Origin: Pontixanthobacter aestiaquae
GTDB lineage: Bacteria > Pseudomonadota > Alphaproteobacteria > Sphingomonadales > Sphingomonadaceae
Assembly (NCBI RefSeq): GCF_009827455.1
Contig: NZ_WTYZ01000001.1
Location: 868,001-932,000 of the forward strand
DNA length: 64,000 bases
Reading direction: 5' to 3'
Under the pieces are notes generated by a model. It saw only the letters and a program-made list of their open reading frames with translations, had not been told where the DNA came from and did not search any database. The position numbers were made by a program, and so were the translations under genes. Positions 55,687 through 64,000 of the stretch are shown here, one piece after another. How positions within the stretch are numbered: the first letter of the stretch is position 1; each line of letters opens with the position of its first letter.

Positions 55687-56664
55687 TTATTCGGTTGTTG
55701 CATCCGTTGTGTCGGCTTCCAAGCCGAGCACGCGGGTGCGGAAAAGCTCATTGGCGATTTTTGTGTCGTTGCGTTCGTACCAACGCGGTGCGGGCAGCGC
55801 GCGTTCCCATGCGATGGACTCGATCAACGTGCCCTGCGCGTAAGGAACATCGGTCTGAATCTGCGCGATGGGGTCTGCAAAAGCTTCATCGGCAGAGATG
55901 ATTGTCCAGCCTCTGGCTTTCAGCGCGGCGATCAAATCATCAAGGAACAGGGCGGCCAGATCGGTTTCGTGAAGCAGCATGACTTGGGCGGGCGCGCGGC
56001 CCAGAGCTTTGAGGCTCAACCCATGTGTGAATTCGGCAGACCCGACATGGCTCTCTACATAGAGGTTGCGCAGCGCGGCCATATCGACCGTATGACCGTC
56101 CTTCTTGGCGTTGATTGCGGCCTGTTCGTAAAACCAGTCCGAGGCATCGACGGTAACATAGCCATTAGTCAGGCCGCGTTCCGTCAATCCTGCGCGGATT
56201 GCATCGCGCTTGACCTTGTCCTTTCCGCCTTCATCAAGAAACGGGAAGCGGAACCACGGCCGAAATCCCTCGCGGCCTTTTAACCAATCCGCTGCTGCGT
56301 CGACATTGGCGAGATAATCTGCCGTACCAGTATCACGCAATTGCGGGTGTGTAGCGGTGTGATTGGCGATGACGTGCCCGGCGGCGACATAGTGCGCGAT
56401 CCGTTGTTCAGTGCCGGGGTAATCATCATTCTTGCCCGGGTTGAGGAAGAACGCGGCTTGTGTATCGCCGAGTGCTTCGATGATGTGCGCCGCTCGCTTG
56501 TCGGCATCATCATAAAACGCGCCGAGATTGCGCGGAATATCGTCGAAAGTCAGCGCAATGCGCATTTCGGCTTGTACGGGCTGTTCGGCGCCATCGCGCG
56601 CGGTCGCTGCGCAGGCCAGCAGCATAGAGCCTAGCCAGAAAGTCAGGACCGCGCGCCAGATCAT
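55687..56664 (-). CDS. Exported polysaccharide deacetylase family protein
   Basis: A 325-residue NodB-type carbohydrate esterase. A signal peptide (MIWRAVLTFWLGSMLLACA; a lipobox LLAC is possible) precedes a metal-site motif with Asp-Asp in IALTFDDIPRN and His residues in IANHTATHPQL, followed by WFRFPFLDEGGK. It would remove acetyl groups from a surface sugar polymer or peptidoglycan. It overlaps the RidA gene by 4 bases, so it is in that operon rather than in a glycan cluster. Confidence 0.87.
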   Translation of the reverse strand: MIWRAVLTFWLGSMLLACAATARDGAEQPVQAEMRIALTFDDIPRNLGAFYDDADKRAAHIIEALGDTQAAFFLNPGKNDDYPGTEQRIAHYVAAGHVIANHTATHPQLRDTGTADYLANVDAAADWLKGREGFRPWFRFPFLDEGGKDKVKRDAIRAGLTERGLTNGYVTVDASDWFYEQAAINAKKDGHTVDMAALRNLYVESHVGSAEFTHGLSLKALGRAPAQVMLLHETDLAALFLDDLIAALKARGWTIISADEAFADPIAQIQTDVPYAQGTLIESIAWERALPAPRWYERNDTKIANELFRTRVLGLEADTTDATTE

Positions 56665-57047
56665 GCGTTGCCGACCACGGCTTCAGCCTCGATCTCGACC
56701 AGCCACTCGGGCCGGCACAGCGTTGCCACTCCGACCATAGTCGCAGCGGGCCGTGCTTCGCCAAAGAACCGCGCGTGGACTTCGCCGACTGCACCTTGTT
56801 CGTCGATTTCGGTGAGAAACATACGGGTGCGGACGACATCTCTTGCGTTGCCGCCTAATGCCTCAATAGCTTTCACGATGAGAGTGCAGCATCGCGCGGC
56901 TTGCTCGGCCGCTCCGCCGGCGGTGGTTTGGCCGTCATCCTCAATCGGCCCGGTTCCGGCTACGATAATACGGTTACCCTCGCGGATTGCGCGGCTGAAG
57001 CCGAATTGCTCTTCAAAAGGTGAACCGGAAGTGGTGCGGTCTCTCAT
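56661..57047 (-). CDS. RidA family protein (YjgF/YER057c/UK114)
   Basis: A 128-residue protein with the RidA fold: GFSRAIREGNRIIVAGTGP, GGAAEQAARCCTLIVKAIEALGG (split) and VVRTRMFLTEIDE with the Arg that binds the carboxylate of imine substrates. RidA proteins hydrolyse reactive enamines/imines from PLP enzymes. ATG 57047 follows AAGGAC. The stop overlaps the deacetylase start by 4 bases and its own start overlaps the DUF1254 gene stop by 4 bases (ATGA). Confidence 0.9.
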   Translation of the reverse strand: MRDRTTSGSPFEEQFGFSRAIREGNRIIVAGTGPIEDDGQTTAGGAAEQAARCCTLIVKAIEALGGNARDVVRTRMFLTEIDEQGAVGEVHARFFGEARPAATMVGVATLCRPEWLVEIEAEAVVGNA

Positions 57048-57559
57048 GCTTTGTCCTTTATCGCCTCGCAAACATCGCCTTTTGCCGCCTCGACGACGCG
57101 TGCGTAGTCCTCGTCGGTCGGCGCCAAACGGCGAATAAGGATAATGCCTTTTTTCGATGGAGCCGCGTTAGTCTGGTCCGAGAGCCAAGGTGGAAACAAG
57201 AAGACTTCGCGCTGTTCCCCTTCGCCGCGCACCGTGCGGAAATTATTCGTTTCTGCATCGAAAAAGGATAAACTTGAGTAGGCGTCATAGGCCGCCATTT
57301 TCACGCGGACGCCATTGGTCGCTGCGCTCAGGTCAAACCGGCAAGCGGAATAGGCAAGATCCGGTGATGGGCGGACAACGCTTTGCGTGTCAGGGCGCAT
57401 TTGCGGGGCTAGATTGAATGCGTGTACCGCCGTGCCGCGTTCTCCGAGCATGGTATAGGCGCGGTCCATGATGAAGGACGGCGCGTAATGCACGATGCCA
57501 AAATGGGTTGCGAGGCCGAGCACCATGCTTGCAGCGAGTGGACCGATCAGGCGCTTCAT
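57044..57559 (-). CDS. DUF1254-type membrane-anchored protein
   Basis: A 171-residue protein with an N-terminal helix (MKRLIGPLAASMVLGLATHF) and a soluble part with the DUF1254 pattern (SVVRPSPDLAYSACRFDLSA, MAAYDAYSSLSFFDAETNNF, FLFPPWLSDQ). DUF1254 is usually joined to DUF1214 in one long protein; here DUF1214 is in the next gene upstream. The function of either domain is unknown. It overlaps both neighbours by 4 bases. Confidence 0.8.
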   Translation of the reverse strand: MKRLIGPLAASMVLGLATHFGIVHYAPSFIMDRAYTMLGERGTAVHAFNLAPQMRPDTQSVVRPSPDLAYSACRFDLSAATNGVRVKMAAYDAYSSLSFFDAETNNFRTVRGEGEQREVFLFPPWLSDQTNAAPSKKGIILIRRLAPTDEDYARVVEAAKGDVCEAIKDKA

Positions 57560-58176
57560 GATGCACCTCCTGCGCAGGCGAGACGTTCGACCGAGGGTGC
57601 CTCAATCATCTCTTCAGGCTGCTCAAGCACACCGTCATCGGGCACATAGAGCCGGAAAGTCAGATCGAAATTGCCGGCGGCCTTGCTCGATATCCAGCCG
57701 CCATCCTCGCCGGGTTGCTCAGCGGAGATAATGGCCGACCATGCGCCATTGTCGTTGCCCTGCGCCTCGGCGCGGCTGGCATCGAAGCTGAGCGCGTTGT
57801 CGGTGTTGTCCGGCAGGAAATTCTCGGCATCGTAAAGCGTCACAGACCACCACTGCGCAGGCATAGTGCCGCCGCTCAAAAGGTAACTACAGCCCTCAGT
57901 GAAAGGGCGTCCGCTATCATCGACTGTGCGGGTGAAATAGACCGCCTCTGTGTTTGCTAGAGCCAGCAAACCGTGCCGCGCGATCCGAGCGCGGAAATAA
58001 GGACTGGCGTCCTCTGACCCCATTGCGAAATCGCCGTACCATTTTTTGATTTCAATGGACCCACCCGTGCGACGATCGCCCGGTAGCAAGCCAGCCATTG
58101 CCAGCGCGGAATAGCCGCCGATGCCTATACCGATAATGGCAAATCCGAGATAGGTGAGCAGTCGCTTCACGACCAA
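57556..58176 (-). CDS. DUF1214-type membrane-anchored protein
   Basis: A 206-residue protein: a hydrophobic N-terminal helix (about 8-30), then the DUF1214 pattern (EAVYFTRTVDDSGRPFTEGCSY, MPAQWWSVTLYDAENFLPDN, GNFDLTFRLYVPDDG). The start is the TTG at 58176, one base before the mmsA stop. It forms a pair with the DUF1254 gene downstream (ATGA overlap), so the two domains normally fused in one chain are here on two membrane-anchored proteins. The function is unknown. Confidence 0.78.
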   Translation of the reverse strand: MVVKRLLTYLGFAIIGIGIGGYSALAMAGLLPGDRRTGGSIEIKKWYGDFAMGSEDASPYFRARIARHGLLALANTEAVYFTRTVDDSGRPFTEGCSYLLSGGTMPAQWWSVTLYDAENFLPDNTDNALSFDASRAEAQGNDNGAWSAIISAEQPGEDGGWISSKAAGNFDLTFRLYVPDDGVLEQPEEMIEAPSVERLACAGGAS

Positions 58177-59673
58177 TCACCCCATCGTTGGAATAACAAA
58201 TGCGTTGCTGCCATCACCGCCGCCATCAGGCCAGCGCTGGGTGACTTTCTTGACCTTCGTCCAGAATTTCAGACCTTCGGTGCCATATTGATCGGTGTCG
58301 CCGAATCCGCTGCGTTTCCATCCGCCGAAGCTGTGATAGCTGACCGGCACAGGAATCGGCACATTGATGCCAACCATGCCGACATTGACGCGGCTGGCAA
58401 ATTCGCGCGCGGCGTGACCGTTGCGGGTAAAGATCGCGACGCCATTGCCATATTGGTGATCACTGGGAAGTTTGACGGCTTCCTCGAAATCCTTGGCGCG
58501 GACAATTTGCAGAACAGGGCCGAAAATCTCTTCCTGATAGCTTTTCATTTGCGGCGTCACATTGTCGATCAGCGTGGGTCCGATGAAGAAGCCTTTTTCA
58601 TGGCCTTGCAGTTCAAAGCCGCGACCGTCGATCACGATATCGCCGCCTTCCTGCTCGGCAATAGTGATCCATTCCTCAACGCGCGCCTTGTGCTCTGGCG
58701 TTACGACCGGGCCGTAATGCGCATCGGGATCGTTGGACACACCAACGCGCAGTGCATTGATCGCCGGGATCAGCTTTTCCTTGAGCCGTTCTGCGGTGTC
58801 TTCGCCGACCGGAACAACGACGGGCAAAGCCATGCAGCGTTCACCAGCTGAGCCGAACGCGGCACCCGCCAGGTCGTTGACCACTTGATCGAGATCGGCG
58901 TCGGGCATCACAATGCCGTGATTCTTCGCGCCGCCCATCGCCTGTACACGTTTGCCATTATCGACGCCGCGCTTGTAAACATAATGCGCGATATCGGATG
59001 AGCCAACGAAGCTGATCGCCGCGATATCTGCATGGTCGAGGATCGCGTCGACCATTTCCTTATCGCCATGCACGACTTGCAGTAGCCCCTCGGGCGCACC
59101 CGCTTCGACGAATAATTCGGCGAGACGAACCGGTACACTTGGATCACGCTCCGATGGCTTTAGGATAAAGGCGTTGCCCGCGGCGATTGCCATGCCGAAC
59201 ATCCACATCGGGATCATTGCCGGGAAGTTGAACGGCGTGATGCCCGCGCCAATGCCGAGTGGCTGACGGCTGGAATAAACATCGATGCCCGGGCCTGCGC
59301 CGAGCGTGTATTCGCCCTTCAGAACCTGCGGGATACCGCAGGCATATTCGATCACTTCGAGACCGCGCTGCACATCGCCCTTGGCATCGTCGACGACTTT
59401 GCCGTGCTCGCTCGAGAGCAGTTCGGCCAGTTCCTGCATATTTTGCTCGATCAGTTCCTTGAACTTGAACATCACGCGGGCGCGCTTTTGCGGGTTGGTT
59501 GCAGCCCATGCCGGTTGGACTTTTTTGGCGGTTGCTACGGCTTTGTCGAGCAACACTGCATCGCCGAGAGCGACCTCGGCCTGTACTTCTCCGGTCGATG
59601 GATTCCAAATCTGATGTTTCCGTCCAGCAGAGCTTGCCGCTCCATCTACCATAAAGTGATTGACCTGACGCAT
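58177..59673 (-). CDS. mmsA: Methylmalonate-semialdehyde dehydrogenase (CoA-acylating)
   Basis: A 498-residue aldehyde dehydrogenase that turns methylmalonate semialdehyde into propionyl-CoA, the last step of valine degradation. MmsA-type pieces: GITPFNFPAMIPMWMFGMA, FILKPSERDPSVP, the catalytic Cys in GSAGERCMALPV, and KSYQEEIFGPVLQ. GGAGATGCGCA precedes the ATG. It leads the run of minus-strand genes to mmsB, with four unrelated genes between it and the acyl-CoA dehydrogenase. Confidence 0.95.
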   Translation of the reverse strand: MRQVNHFMVDGAASSAGRKHQIWNPSTGEVQAEVALGDAVLLDKAVATAKKVQPAWAATNPQKRARVMFKFKELIEQNMQELAELLSSEHGKVVDDAKGDVQRGLEVIEYACGIPQVLKGEYTLGAGPGIDVYSSRQPLGIGAGITPFNFPAMIPMWMFGMAIAAGNAFILKPSERDPSVPVRLAELFVEAGAPEGLLQVVHGDKEMVDAILDHADIAAISFVGSSDIAHYVYKRGVDNGKRVQAMGGAKNHGIVMPDADLDQVVNDLAGAAFGSAGERCMALPVVVPVGEDTAERLKEKLIPAINALRVGVSNDPDAHYGPVVTPEHKARVEEWITIAEQEGGDIVIDGRGFELQGHEKGFFIGPTLIDNVTPQMKSYQEEIFGPVLQIVRAKDFEEAVKLPSDHQYGNGVAIFTRNGHAAREFASRVNVGMVGINVPIPVPVSYHSFGGWKRSGFGDTDQYGTEGLKFWTKVKKVTQRWPDGGGDGSNAFVIPTMG

Positions 59674-59827
59674 TGCGCATCTCCTGCAAAGTCTGTTGTT
59701 CTTTTGTTGCGCGCAGCCCTAGCGCGTTTGGGCCAGTAAAGCGACTCTTGTGGCGCAAAAAGGGCAATCGGGAAGCAAATCCTTCACGCGCTTTGCGTTC
59801 ATCAATCGCGGCGCGCGCGCCAGCCAG

Positions 59828-60244
59828 TCAGGTGGCGCGTTCGGCTACCCGGTAGGCCAGCATTCCAGCGAGCATCGACAAGACGAAAATTCCGGCGGGA
59901 ATTAGATTGGTTGCAAGCGATGCGATTGCGGGCCCGGGGCAGAGACCGGCAATGCCCCAACCGATCCCGAACAAGGCTGCGCCGCCCAGTAGCTTGCGGT
60001 CAATCAGCCCGGTGCTTGGTAAGGAAAATTCGTCACAAGCAACCGGTGTGTGCATCCGGCGCTGGATAAGCCAAGCCGCCGCCATCACTATCGTTGCGCC
60101 GCCCATAACAAATGCCAGTGTGGGATCCCAAGCACCGAAAATGTCGAGGAAGCCGCGCACTCGCATCGGGTCTATCATGCCCGATAGTGCCAGGCCGAAC
60201 CCGAAAATGCTGCCGGACAGAAGCGCAAGCAAGGAGCGGATCAT
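59828..60244 (-). CDS. YeeE/YedE half-transporter, DUF6691 type (PmpB-like)
   Basis: A 138-residue membrane protein with four helices and the family motif GFGLALSGMIDPMRVRGFLD (in parts) and IAGLCPGPAIASL, containing the Cys in the second motif that YeeE-type thiosulfate/sulfur transporters use. Together with the gene just upstream it makes a two-subunit sulfur-compound importer or exporter. ATG 60244 overlaps the partner's stop (ATGA). Confidence 0.87.
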   Translation of the reverse strand: MIRSLLALLSGSIFGFGLALSGMIDPMRVRGFLDIFGAWDPTLAFVMGGATIVMAAAWLIQRRMHTPVACDEFSLPSTGLIDRKLLGGAALFGIGWGIAGLCPGPAIASLATNLIPAGIFVLSMLAGMLAYRVAERAT

Positions 60245-60690
60245 GACCACGCTCCCAACACTGCGTTCGATATCGCGACAGTGGCCATGCCGCTACCAAT
60301 GAACGTTACCGTGGCAAGCAATGATCGCGGGCTCAAGCGTGACATCCCGCACACGCCATGACCGCTGGTGCAGCCGCTTCCCATCCTCGTTCCGAAACCC
60401 ACAATCAGCCCGCCTGCAACCAGCCAGCTGTAGGATGGAGGGTACGTAGCAACTATCGGGCCGTTGAGACCGGTAAAGACAGCAGCGCCCAGAACCAGTC
60501 CGCCAACAAACAGGACAGCCACAGGCCATGGCGCGCCGCTGTTGCTGATGCCTGTTGCACGCGCTGCCATGCCGCTAACACCTGCGATTCTGCCTAGCCC
60601 GAGCAGCATGATTGCAGCCGCCAATCCTATCAGCAGTCCGCCAAGCAGCCCTTCAAGCGGGGCCGCATCAGGAAATCCGGAAAGCATCAT
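60241..60690 (-). CDS. YeeE/YedE half-transporter (PmpA-like)
   Basis: A 149-residue membrane protein with four helices and the motif GFGTRMGSGCTSGHGVCGMSR, the classic YeeE/YedE signature with the sulfur-handling Cys. It complements the DUF6691 half downstream. The start overlaps the persulfide dioxygenase gene by 4 bases, so three genes for sulfide/persulfide handling form one operon. Confidence 0.9.
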   Translation of the reverse strand: MMLSGFPDAAPLEGLLGGLLIGLAAAIMLLGLGRIAGVSGMAARATGISNSGAPWPVAVLFVGGLVLGAAVFTGLNGPIVATYPPSYSWLVAGGLIVGFGTRMGSGCTSGHGVCGMSRLSPRSLLATVTFIGSGMATVAISNAVLGAWS

Positions 60691-61625
60691 ACCGCATTTA
60701 CCGGAATGCGGATGTAGCTGACGCCATTATCGTCCGGATCGGGAAGCCGCCCGCCGCGGATATTCACTTGCACTGACGGCAGGATCAATGTGGGCATCGC
60801 CAGATTCTTGTCACGGGCGGTTCGCATAGCGACGAATTCCTTTTCGCTGATTCCGTCCTTCACATGGACATTGAGGTCTCGTTGTTGGCCGACATTCGTC
60901 TCCCACGCATAGTCATCGCGCCCCGGCGCTTTATAATCGTGGCACAGAAATATTCGTGTTTCGCGCGGCAGTGTCAAAAGCCTCTTGATGGACCGGTATA
61001 GCTGGGCGGCATCGCCACCAGGAAAATCGGCTCGCGCTGTCCCGAAGTCGGGCATGAATAGCGTGTCTCCGACAAATGCTGCGTCGCCGATTATAAATGC
61101 CATATCAGCGGGCGTGTGTCCGGGCACATGGAGCGCTATCGCGTCAATCCCGCCCAGCGCAAAGCGGTCGCCATCGTCGAATAAATGATCGAACTGTGAT
61201 CCGTCGCGCTCGAATTCGCTGCCAGCGTTAAAGAGCTTCCCGAAAACGTTTTGTACCTGGGTAATTTCACGCCCGATGGCCAGCTTTCCTCCGAGCTTTT
61301 CTTGCAAATACGGTGCGGCAGACAAATGATCGGCATGTGCATGGGTCTCCATCAGCCAAACGACCGTAAGCCCACGCGCCTCGACATATTCTATGATCCG
61401 TTCCGCTGAGACAAAAGATGTGCGGCCAGCCGCAGCATCATAATCAAGCACAGAGTCGATAATAGCGGCTTCACATGTAGCCGGATCGTGCACAACATAG
61501 CTAATTGTATTGGTCGCTTCGTCAAAGAAGCCGGCAATTGTTGGTTTCTTCGAACGGTCTGCGCGTGCCGCTTCGACCTGCTGGTTTGCAGAGTGCAAAA
61601 ACGGATCATCCAGAACGCCAGCCAT
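60687..61625 (-). CDS. Persulfide dioxygenase-like MBL-fold protein (Blh/ETHE1 type)
   Basis: A 312-residue metallo-beta-lactamase-fold protein with THAHADHLSAAPYL as the metal motif, HVPGHTPADMAFIIGD, and DFGTARADFPGGDAAQLYRSI, the Asp-Phe-Gly segment of ETHE1/Blh-type persulfide dioxygenases. These oxidise glutathione persulfide to sulfite during sulfide detoxification. In relatives this gene is controlled by the ArsR-type BigR, which is absent here. It starts the operon with the two YeeE halves downstream. Confidence 0.9.
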   Translation of the reverse strand: MAGVLDDPFLHSANQQVEAARADRSKKPTIAGFFDEATNTISYVVHDPATCEAAIIDSVLDYDAAAGRTSFVSAERIIEYVEARGLTVVWLMETHAHADHLSAAPYLQEKLGGKLAIGREITQVQNVFGKLFNAGSEFERDGSQFDHLFDDGDRFALGGIDAIALHVPGHTPADMAFIIGDAAFVGDTLFMPDFGTARADFPGGDAAQLYRSIKRLLTLPRETRIFLCHDYKAPGRDDYAWETNVGQQRDLNVHVKDGISEKEFVAMRTARDKNLAMPTLILPSVQVNIRGGRLPDPDDNGVSYIRIPVNAV

Positions 61626-61728
61626 TGGTCATCTCCATTGCTCGTGATCTCTATATAGGGACACAAGTCAAAGGCGAAAACACCTAGACCGCGATATCGC
61701 CGGTAGCGTAGGTGCCAAGGAGAGTGAT

Positions 61729-61802
61729 GCGGGTGTAGCTCAATGGTAGAGCAGCAGCTTCCCAAGCTGACGACGAGGGTTCGATTCCCTTCACCCGCTC
61801 CA
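61729..61802 (+). tRNA. tRNA-Gly (CCC)
   Basis: The acceptor GCGGGTG at 61729-61735 pairs with CACCCGC at 61792-61798, then T and an encoded CCA. The D-arm TAGCTCAATGGTAGAGC and T-loop GGTTCGATTCC are canonical. The anticodon loop TTCCCAA gives CCC. It lies between the divergent sulfur operon and the YeiH gene. Confidence 0.96.
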
Positions 61803-61820
61803 GATTGAGGGGAGAGTAGA

Positions 61821-62888
61821 GTGCCGAATACAGGACGCGATGCCTATTATATGGCGGACCTGTATGGCGAGATGCAGCTGGCTGAGCCGGCTGCAAAGCG
61901 CACGATTGGGTCCTATGTTCCTGGCATAGTGCTGGTCGCTGTGGCCGCGCTGGCCTCATTGTGGCTGAGCGAACATTACGGCCCGCCGGCAATTCTGATG
62001 GGGCTGCTGATCGGGCTCGCGCTCAATTTTGTCAGCGCTGACAAGCGGCTGTCTGCGGGCCTCGATCTGGCGTCGCAGACGTTGCTGCGTATTGGCATTG
62101 TGCTGATCGGTTTGCGGATTACCTTTGCGGAGATCACCGATCTGGGCATCGCGCCGTTTATTATGCTGATCGGCATCATGACTGCTGTCATTCTGGTCGG
62201 CGTGTTCACCGCTAAGCTGTTTAAGCAGAATATGCTATTCGGGCTGCTCGCAGGCGGGGCAACGGCGATTTGCGGCATTTCTGCGGCACTCGCTTTGTGG
62301 AGCATCATCGGCGAGAAACGCGTCGGTCAATCGCAATTTACGATTGTTGTTCTGGGCATCACCATTGCCAGCGCCGTTGCGATGACATTCTATCCCGCGA
62401 TTGCCGGTTTTCTGGGCCTCTCGGACCGGCAGGCAGGCTTCCTGATCGGCGCCTCGATCCATGATGTTGCGCAGTCCATTGGCGGCGGGTTTGCCTATTC
62501 GGACGCTGCCGGTGAAGTTGCGACAGTCGTGAAACTCTCGCGGGTGACATTGCTGGTTCCGGTGCTGCTGATCGTAACGCTGATACTGCAAAAACTGGGC
62601 AGCGGCCCGGAGGAGGGCGGCAAGTTCAACCTGCGTCAGGGTCTGCCATGGTTCATCATCGGCTTCGTGGCGCTGGTAGCGCTGAATAGCATGGTGACTT
62701 TGCCCGAAGTGGTGGTGGTAACGGGCACCAGCACGGCGAGCACTTTGCTGTTGTTTGCGGTAATTGCTGCAGCAATCAAATCCAATCTGGCGGGCCTGTT
62801 GTCGCATGGCTTGCGGTCATTCGGTCCGGTTATTATGACGACACTAACCGCGTTCCTGCTGGCCTTGCTAGCGGTGCAGGCCTTATAA
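61821..62888 (+). CDS. YeiH-family putative sulfate/sulfonate exporter
   Basis: A 355-residue inner-membrane protein with ten or so helices and the UPF0324/YeiH pattern: PPAILMGLLIGLALNF, LLRIGIVLIGLRITFAEI, GGATAICGISAALALW, FLIGASIHDVAQSIGGG. GTG 61821 follows GGGGAGAG and is 18 bases beyond tRNA-Gly; ATG 61851 is an alternative. It stands beside the persulfide oxidation operon, so removal of sulfite or sulfate made from sulfide is a plausible job (inference). Confidence 0.85.
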   Translation: MPNTGRDAYYMADLYGEMQLAEPAAKRTIGSYVPGIVLVAVAALASLWLSEHYGPPAILMGLLIGLALNFVSADKRLSAGLDLASQTLLRIGIVLIGLRITFAEITDLGIAPFIMLIGIMTAVILVGVFTAKLFKQNMLFGLLAGGATAICGISAALALWSIIGEKRVGQSQFTIVVLGITIASAVAMTFYPAIAGFLGLSDRQAGFLIGASIHDVAQSIGGGFAYSDAAGEVATVVKLSRVTLLVPVLLIVTLILQKLGSGPEEGGKFNLRQGLPWFIIGFVALVALNSMVTLPEVVVVTGTSTASTLLLFAVIAAAIKSNLAGLLSHGLRSFGPVIMTTLTAFLLALLAVQAL

Positions 62889-62972
62889 TTTGTCCGGACA
62901 AATATTGCGACGGTTTATGAAGTCGGATACAGGCGGCGTGAGCGCCCGGCTCGCCAAATACACGGAGTGACA

Positions 62973-63221
62973 ATGAGCATCTTTACCGACCACCCTAGAT
63001 CAGTCGGCGAGACTTACGCGGAGCATTTCCGTGCTGCGACAAGTTTCGGCATTCCGATGATTACCGCGGGTGTGGCGTGCGTGCTGCACGGCATTTTCCC
63101 GTTTATGTTCGAGAAGACCGGCAGCAATCTCGTGCGGCGACTCTATGACCGGATGGTTGTGAACCGCGTGAAGATGACCCACGAAACTACCGATGGTCAA
63201 CAGATCGACTGGTGCATTTGA
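62973..63221 (+). CDS. Small DUF6356-like protein
   Basis: An 82-residue protein: SIFTDHPRSVGETYAEHFRAA, one hydrophobic segment (about 25-46: FGIPMITAGVACVLHGIFPFMF), then a basic amphipathic part (NLVRRLYDRMVVNRV). This is the pattern of DUF6356, common in alphaproteobacteria and of unknown role. ACGGAG is 6 bases before ATG 62973; an in-frame GTG two codons upstream is less likely. It converges on the SDR gene with 4 bases between the stops. Confidence 0.82.
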   Translation: MSIFTDHPRSVGETYAEHFRAATSFGIPMITAGVACVLHGIFPFMFEKTGSNLVRRLYDRMVVNRVKMTHETTDGQQIDWCI

Positions 63222-63225
63222 CACC

Positions 63226-64000
63226 TTATCTTGGCGGCATCCTGATCGCACCGTCAAGCCGGAACTGGTGGCCGTTAATATAAGTGTTGCTGGCGATCTC
63301 GACGATAAGCGAGGCAAATTCTTCCGGTTCACCCAGACGTTTGGGGAAAGGCACGCTTGCATTGAGCTGATCCCACATTTTCGGGTTGCGGTCTTTCATG
63401 CCCAGCATCAGCGGTGTCGCGAAGATCCCCGGCATCACCGAGTTCACGCGGATGCCCATATCCATAAGATCGCGCGCCATCGGCAGGACCATGCCGTTCA
63501 CGCCCGATTTGCAGCTGCCATAGATCGTCTGCCCGATCTGCCCGTCCTGCGCCGCGACGGATGCGGTCAGCGTGATTGATCCCCGTTCGCCGTCATCGTT
63601 GAGCGGCTCTGAATTGGCCATGCCCAAAGCGGAATGGGAGGCGATGCGGTAGCTTGCCACCAGAATACCCTCTGCGCCGAATGCGTAATCTTCAGTAGGC
63701 AAGCGTTTGTAGCAATGGTTTTCCTTGTCCCAGCCTAGCGTCTTGCCGCGTTTGCTCGCCATCGCACAGTGGACAGTGACTCGTTCCTGACCGTTGGCCG
63801 CTCGCGCCGCCTCAAAGCCGTCGACCACCGATTGCTCGTCCATGATGTTAACGTGATGGAAAGTGCCGCCGATCGCTTTCGCATGCGCCTTACCATCTTC
63901 ATCGTTGATGTCGAAAATTGCGACTTTCACCCCGGCATCGGCGAGTGCTTTCGCGCTCGCTTTCCCAAGGCCCGAGGCACCGCCTGTTACAATTGCGGCC
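63226..64000 (-). CDS. Short-chain dehydrogenase/reductase (partial, N terminus outside window)
   Basis: The frame stays open to the window edge; reading the last bases on the minus strand gives AAIVTGGASGLGKASAKAL, the NAD(P) motif TGGxxGLG, so the true start lies beyond 64000. The catalytic YxxxK is in GQTIYGSCKSGVNGMVLPMARD. The pattern, with SVMPGIFATPLMLGMKDRNPKMWDQ (split), resembles 3-hydroxyacyl-CoA dehydrogenases of the HSD17B10 type. The GTG (Val) near 63930 is an internal codon, not the start. Confidence 0.88.
   Translation of the reverse strand, partial: AAIVTGGASGLGKASAKALADAGVKVAIFDINDEDGKAHAKAIGGTFHHVNIMDEQSVVDGFEAARAANGQERVTVHCAMASKRGKTLGWDKENHCYKRLPTEDYAFGAEGILVASYRIASHSALGMANSEPLNDDGERGSITLTASVAAQDGQIGQTIYGSCKSGVNGMVLPMARDLMDMGIRVNSVMPGIFATPLMLGMKDRNPKMWDQLNASVPFPKRLGEPEEFASLIVEIASNTYINGHQFRLDGAIRMPPR

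Overview
The window looks like a chromosomal segment of an alphaproteobacterium, most likely a sphingomonad of the Erythrobacteraceae type. The support is: a ClpS / Lys-Ala-rich phasin / class I PHA synthase block; methionine synthase split into two genes behind an ArsR-methyltransferase fusion and metF; glycine cleavage genes with split P-protein under a tandem glycine riboswitch; valine catabolism genes; and intergenic palindromes typical of that group. No phage, insertion sequence, plasmid function or CRISPR array is visible. Gene density is high and no stretch over 300 bases lacks a gene or RNA element.

Layout. 1-4.0 kb (minus): partial LPS-export permease, clpS, phasin, phaC. 4.1-9.6 kb: alanine transaminase, a group of small regulator/membrane proteins with a RadC-like protein, a crotonase and an acyl-CoA thioesterase. 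9.7-11.3 kb: tRNA-Cys, tRNA-Thr and two small lipoproteins. 11.4-16 kb: surface-polymer genes (flippase, CDP-glycerol-type transferase, sugar nucleotidyltransferase, GT4 glycosyltransferase). 16-19.5 kb: proA, a LacI-type regulator, an aldo/keto reductase. 19.5-25.8 kb: the methionine/one-carbon operon, with an unrelated membrane-anchored protein between the two metH halves. 25.9-30.9 kb: glycine riboswitch, gcvT, gcvH, gcvPA, gcvPB, with two different palindromic repeats inside the operon.

30.9-51 kb is the most unusual part. The plus strand encodes a CHASE2-adenylate cyclase, a small FecR-like exported protein, a five-heme cytochrome, a double GlcG/HbpS lipoprotein, an outer-membrane beta-barrel and a 1357-residue decaheme cytochrome ending in six LVIVD propeller repeats. 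The minus strand encodes an FAD / two-cNMP-domain / four-[4Fe-4S] protein, a diheme-type cytochrome b, an FHA-TM-decaheme cytochrome and a CpdA-like cyclic-nucleotide phosphodiesterase. Together these encode about 25 c-type hemes with cyclic-nucleotide synthesis, sensing and breakdown in one locus. I infer a cyclic-nucleotide-gated electron-transfer chain that may run from NAD(P)H across both membranes; I do not recognise a characterised system with this gene set.

51-59.7 kb (mostly minus): valine/isobutyryl-CoA catabolism (mmsB, enoyl-CoA hydratase, 3-hydroxyisobutyryl-CoA hydrolase, acyl-CoA dehydrogenase, mmsA), interrupted by a polysaccharide deacetylase, a RidA protein and a DUF1254/DUF1214 pair. 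59.8-63.2 kb: sulfide/persulfide handling (persulfide dioxygenase-like protein and two YeeE/YedE half-transporters), tRNA-Gly, a YeiH-type exporter and a small DUF6356-like protein. The window ends inside an SDR dehydrogenase gene.
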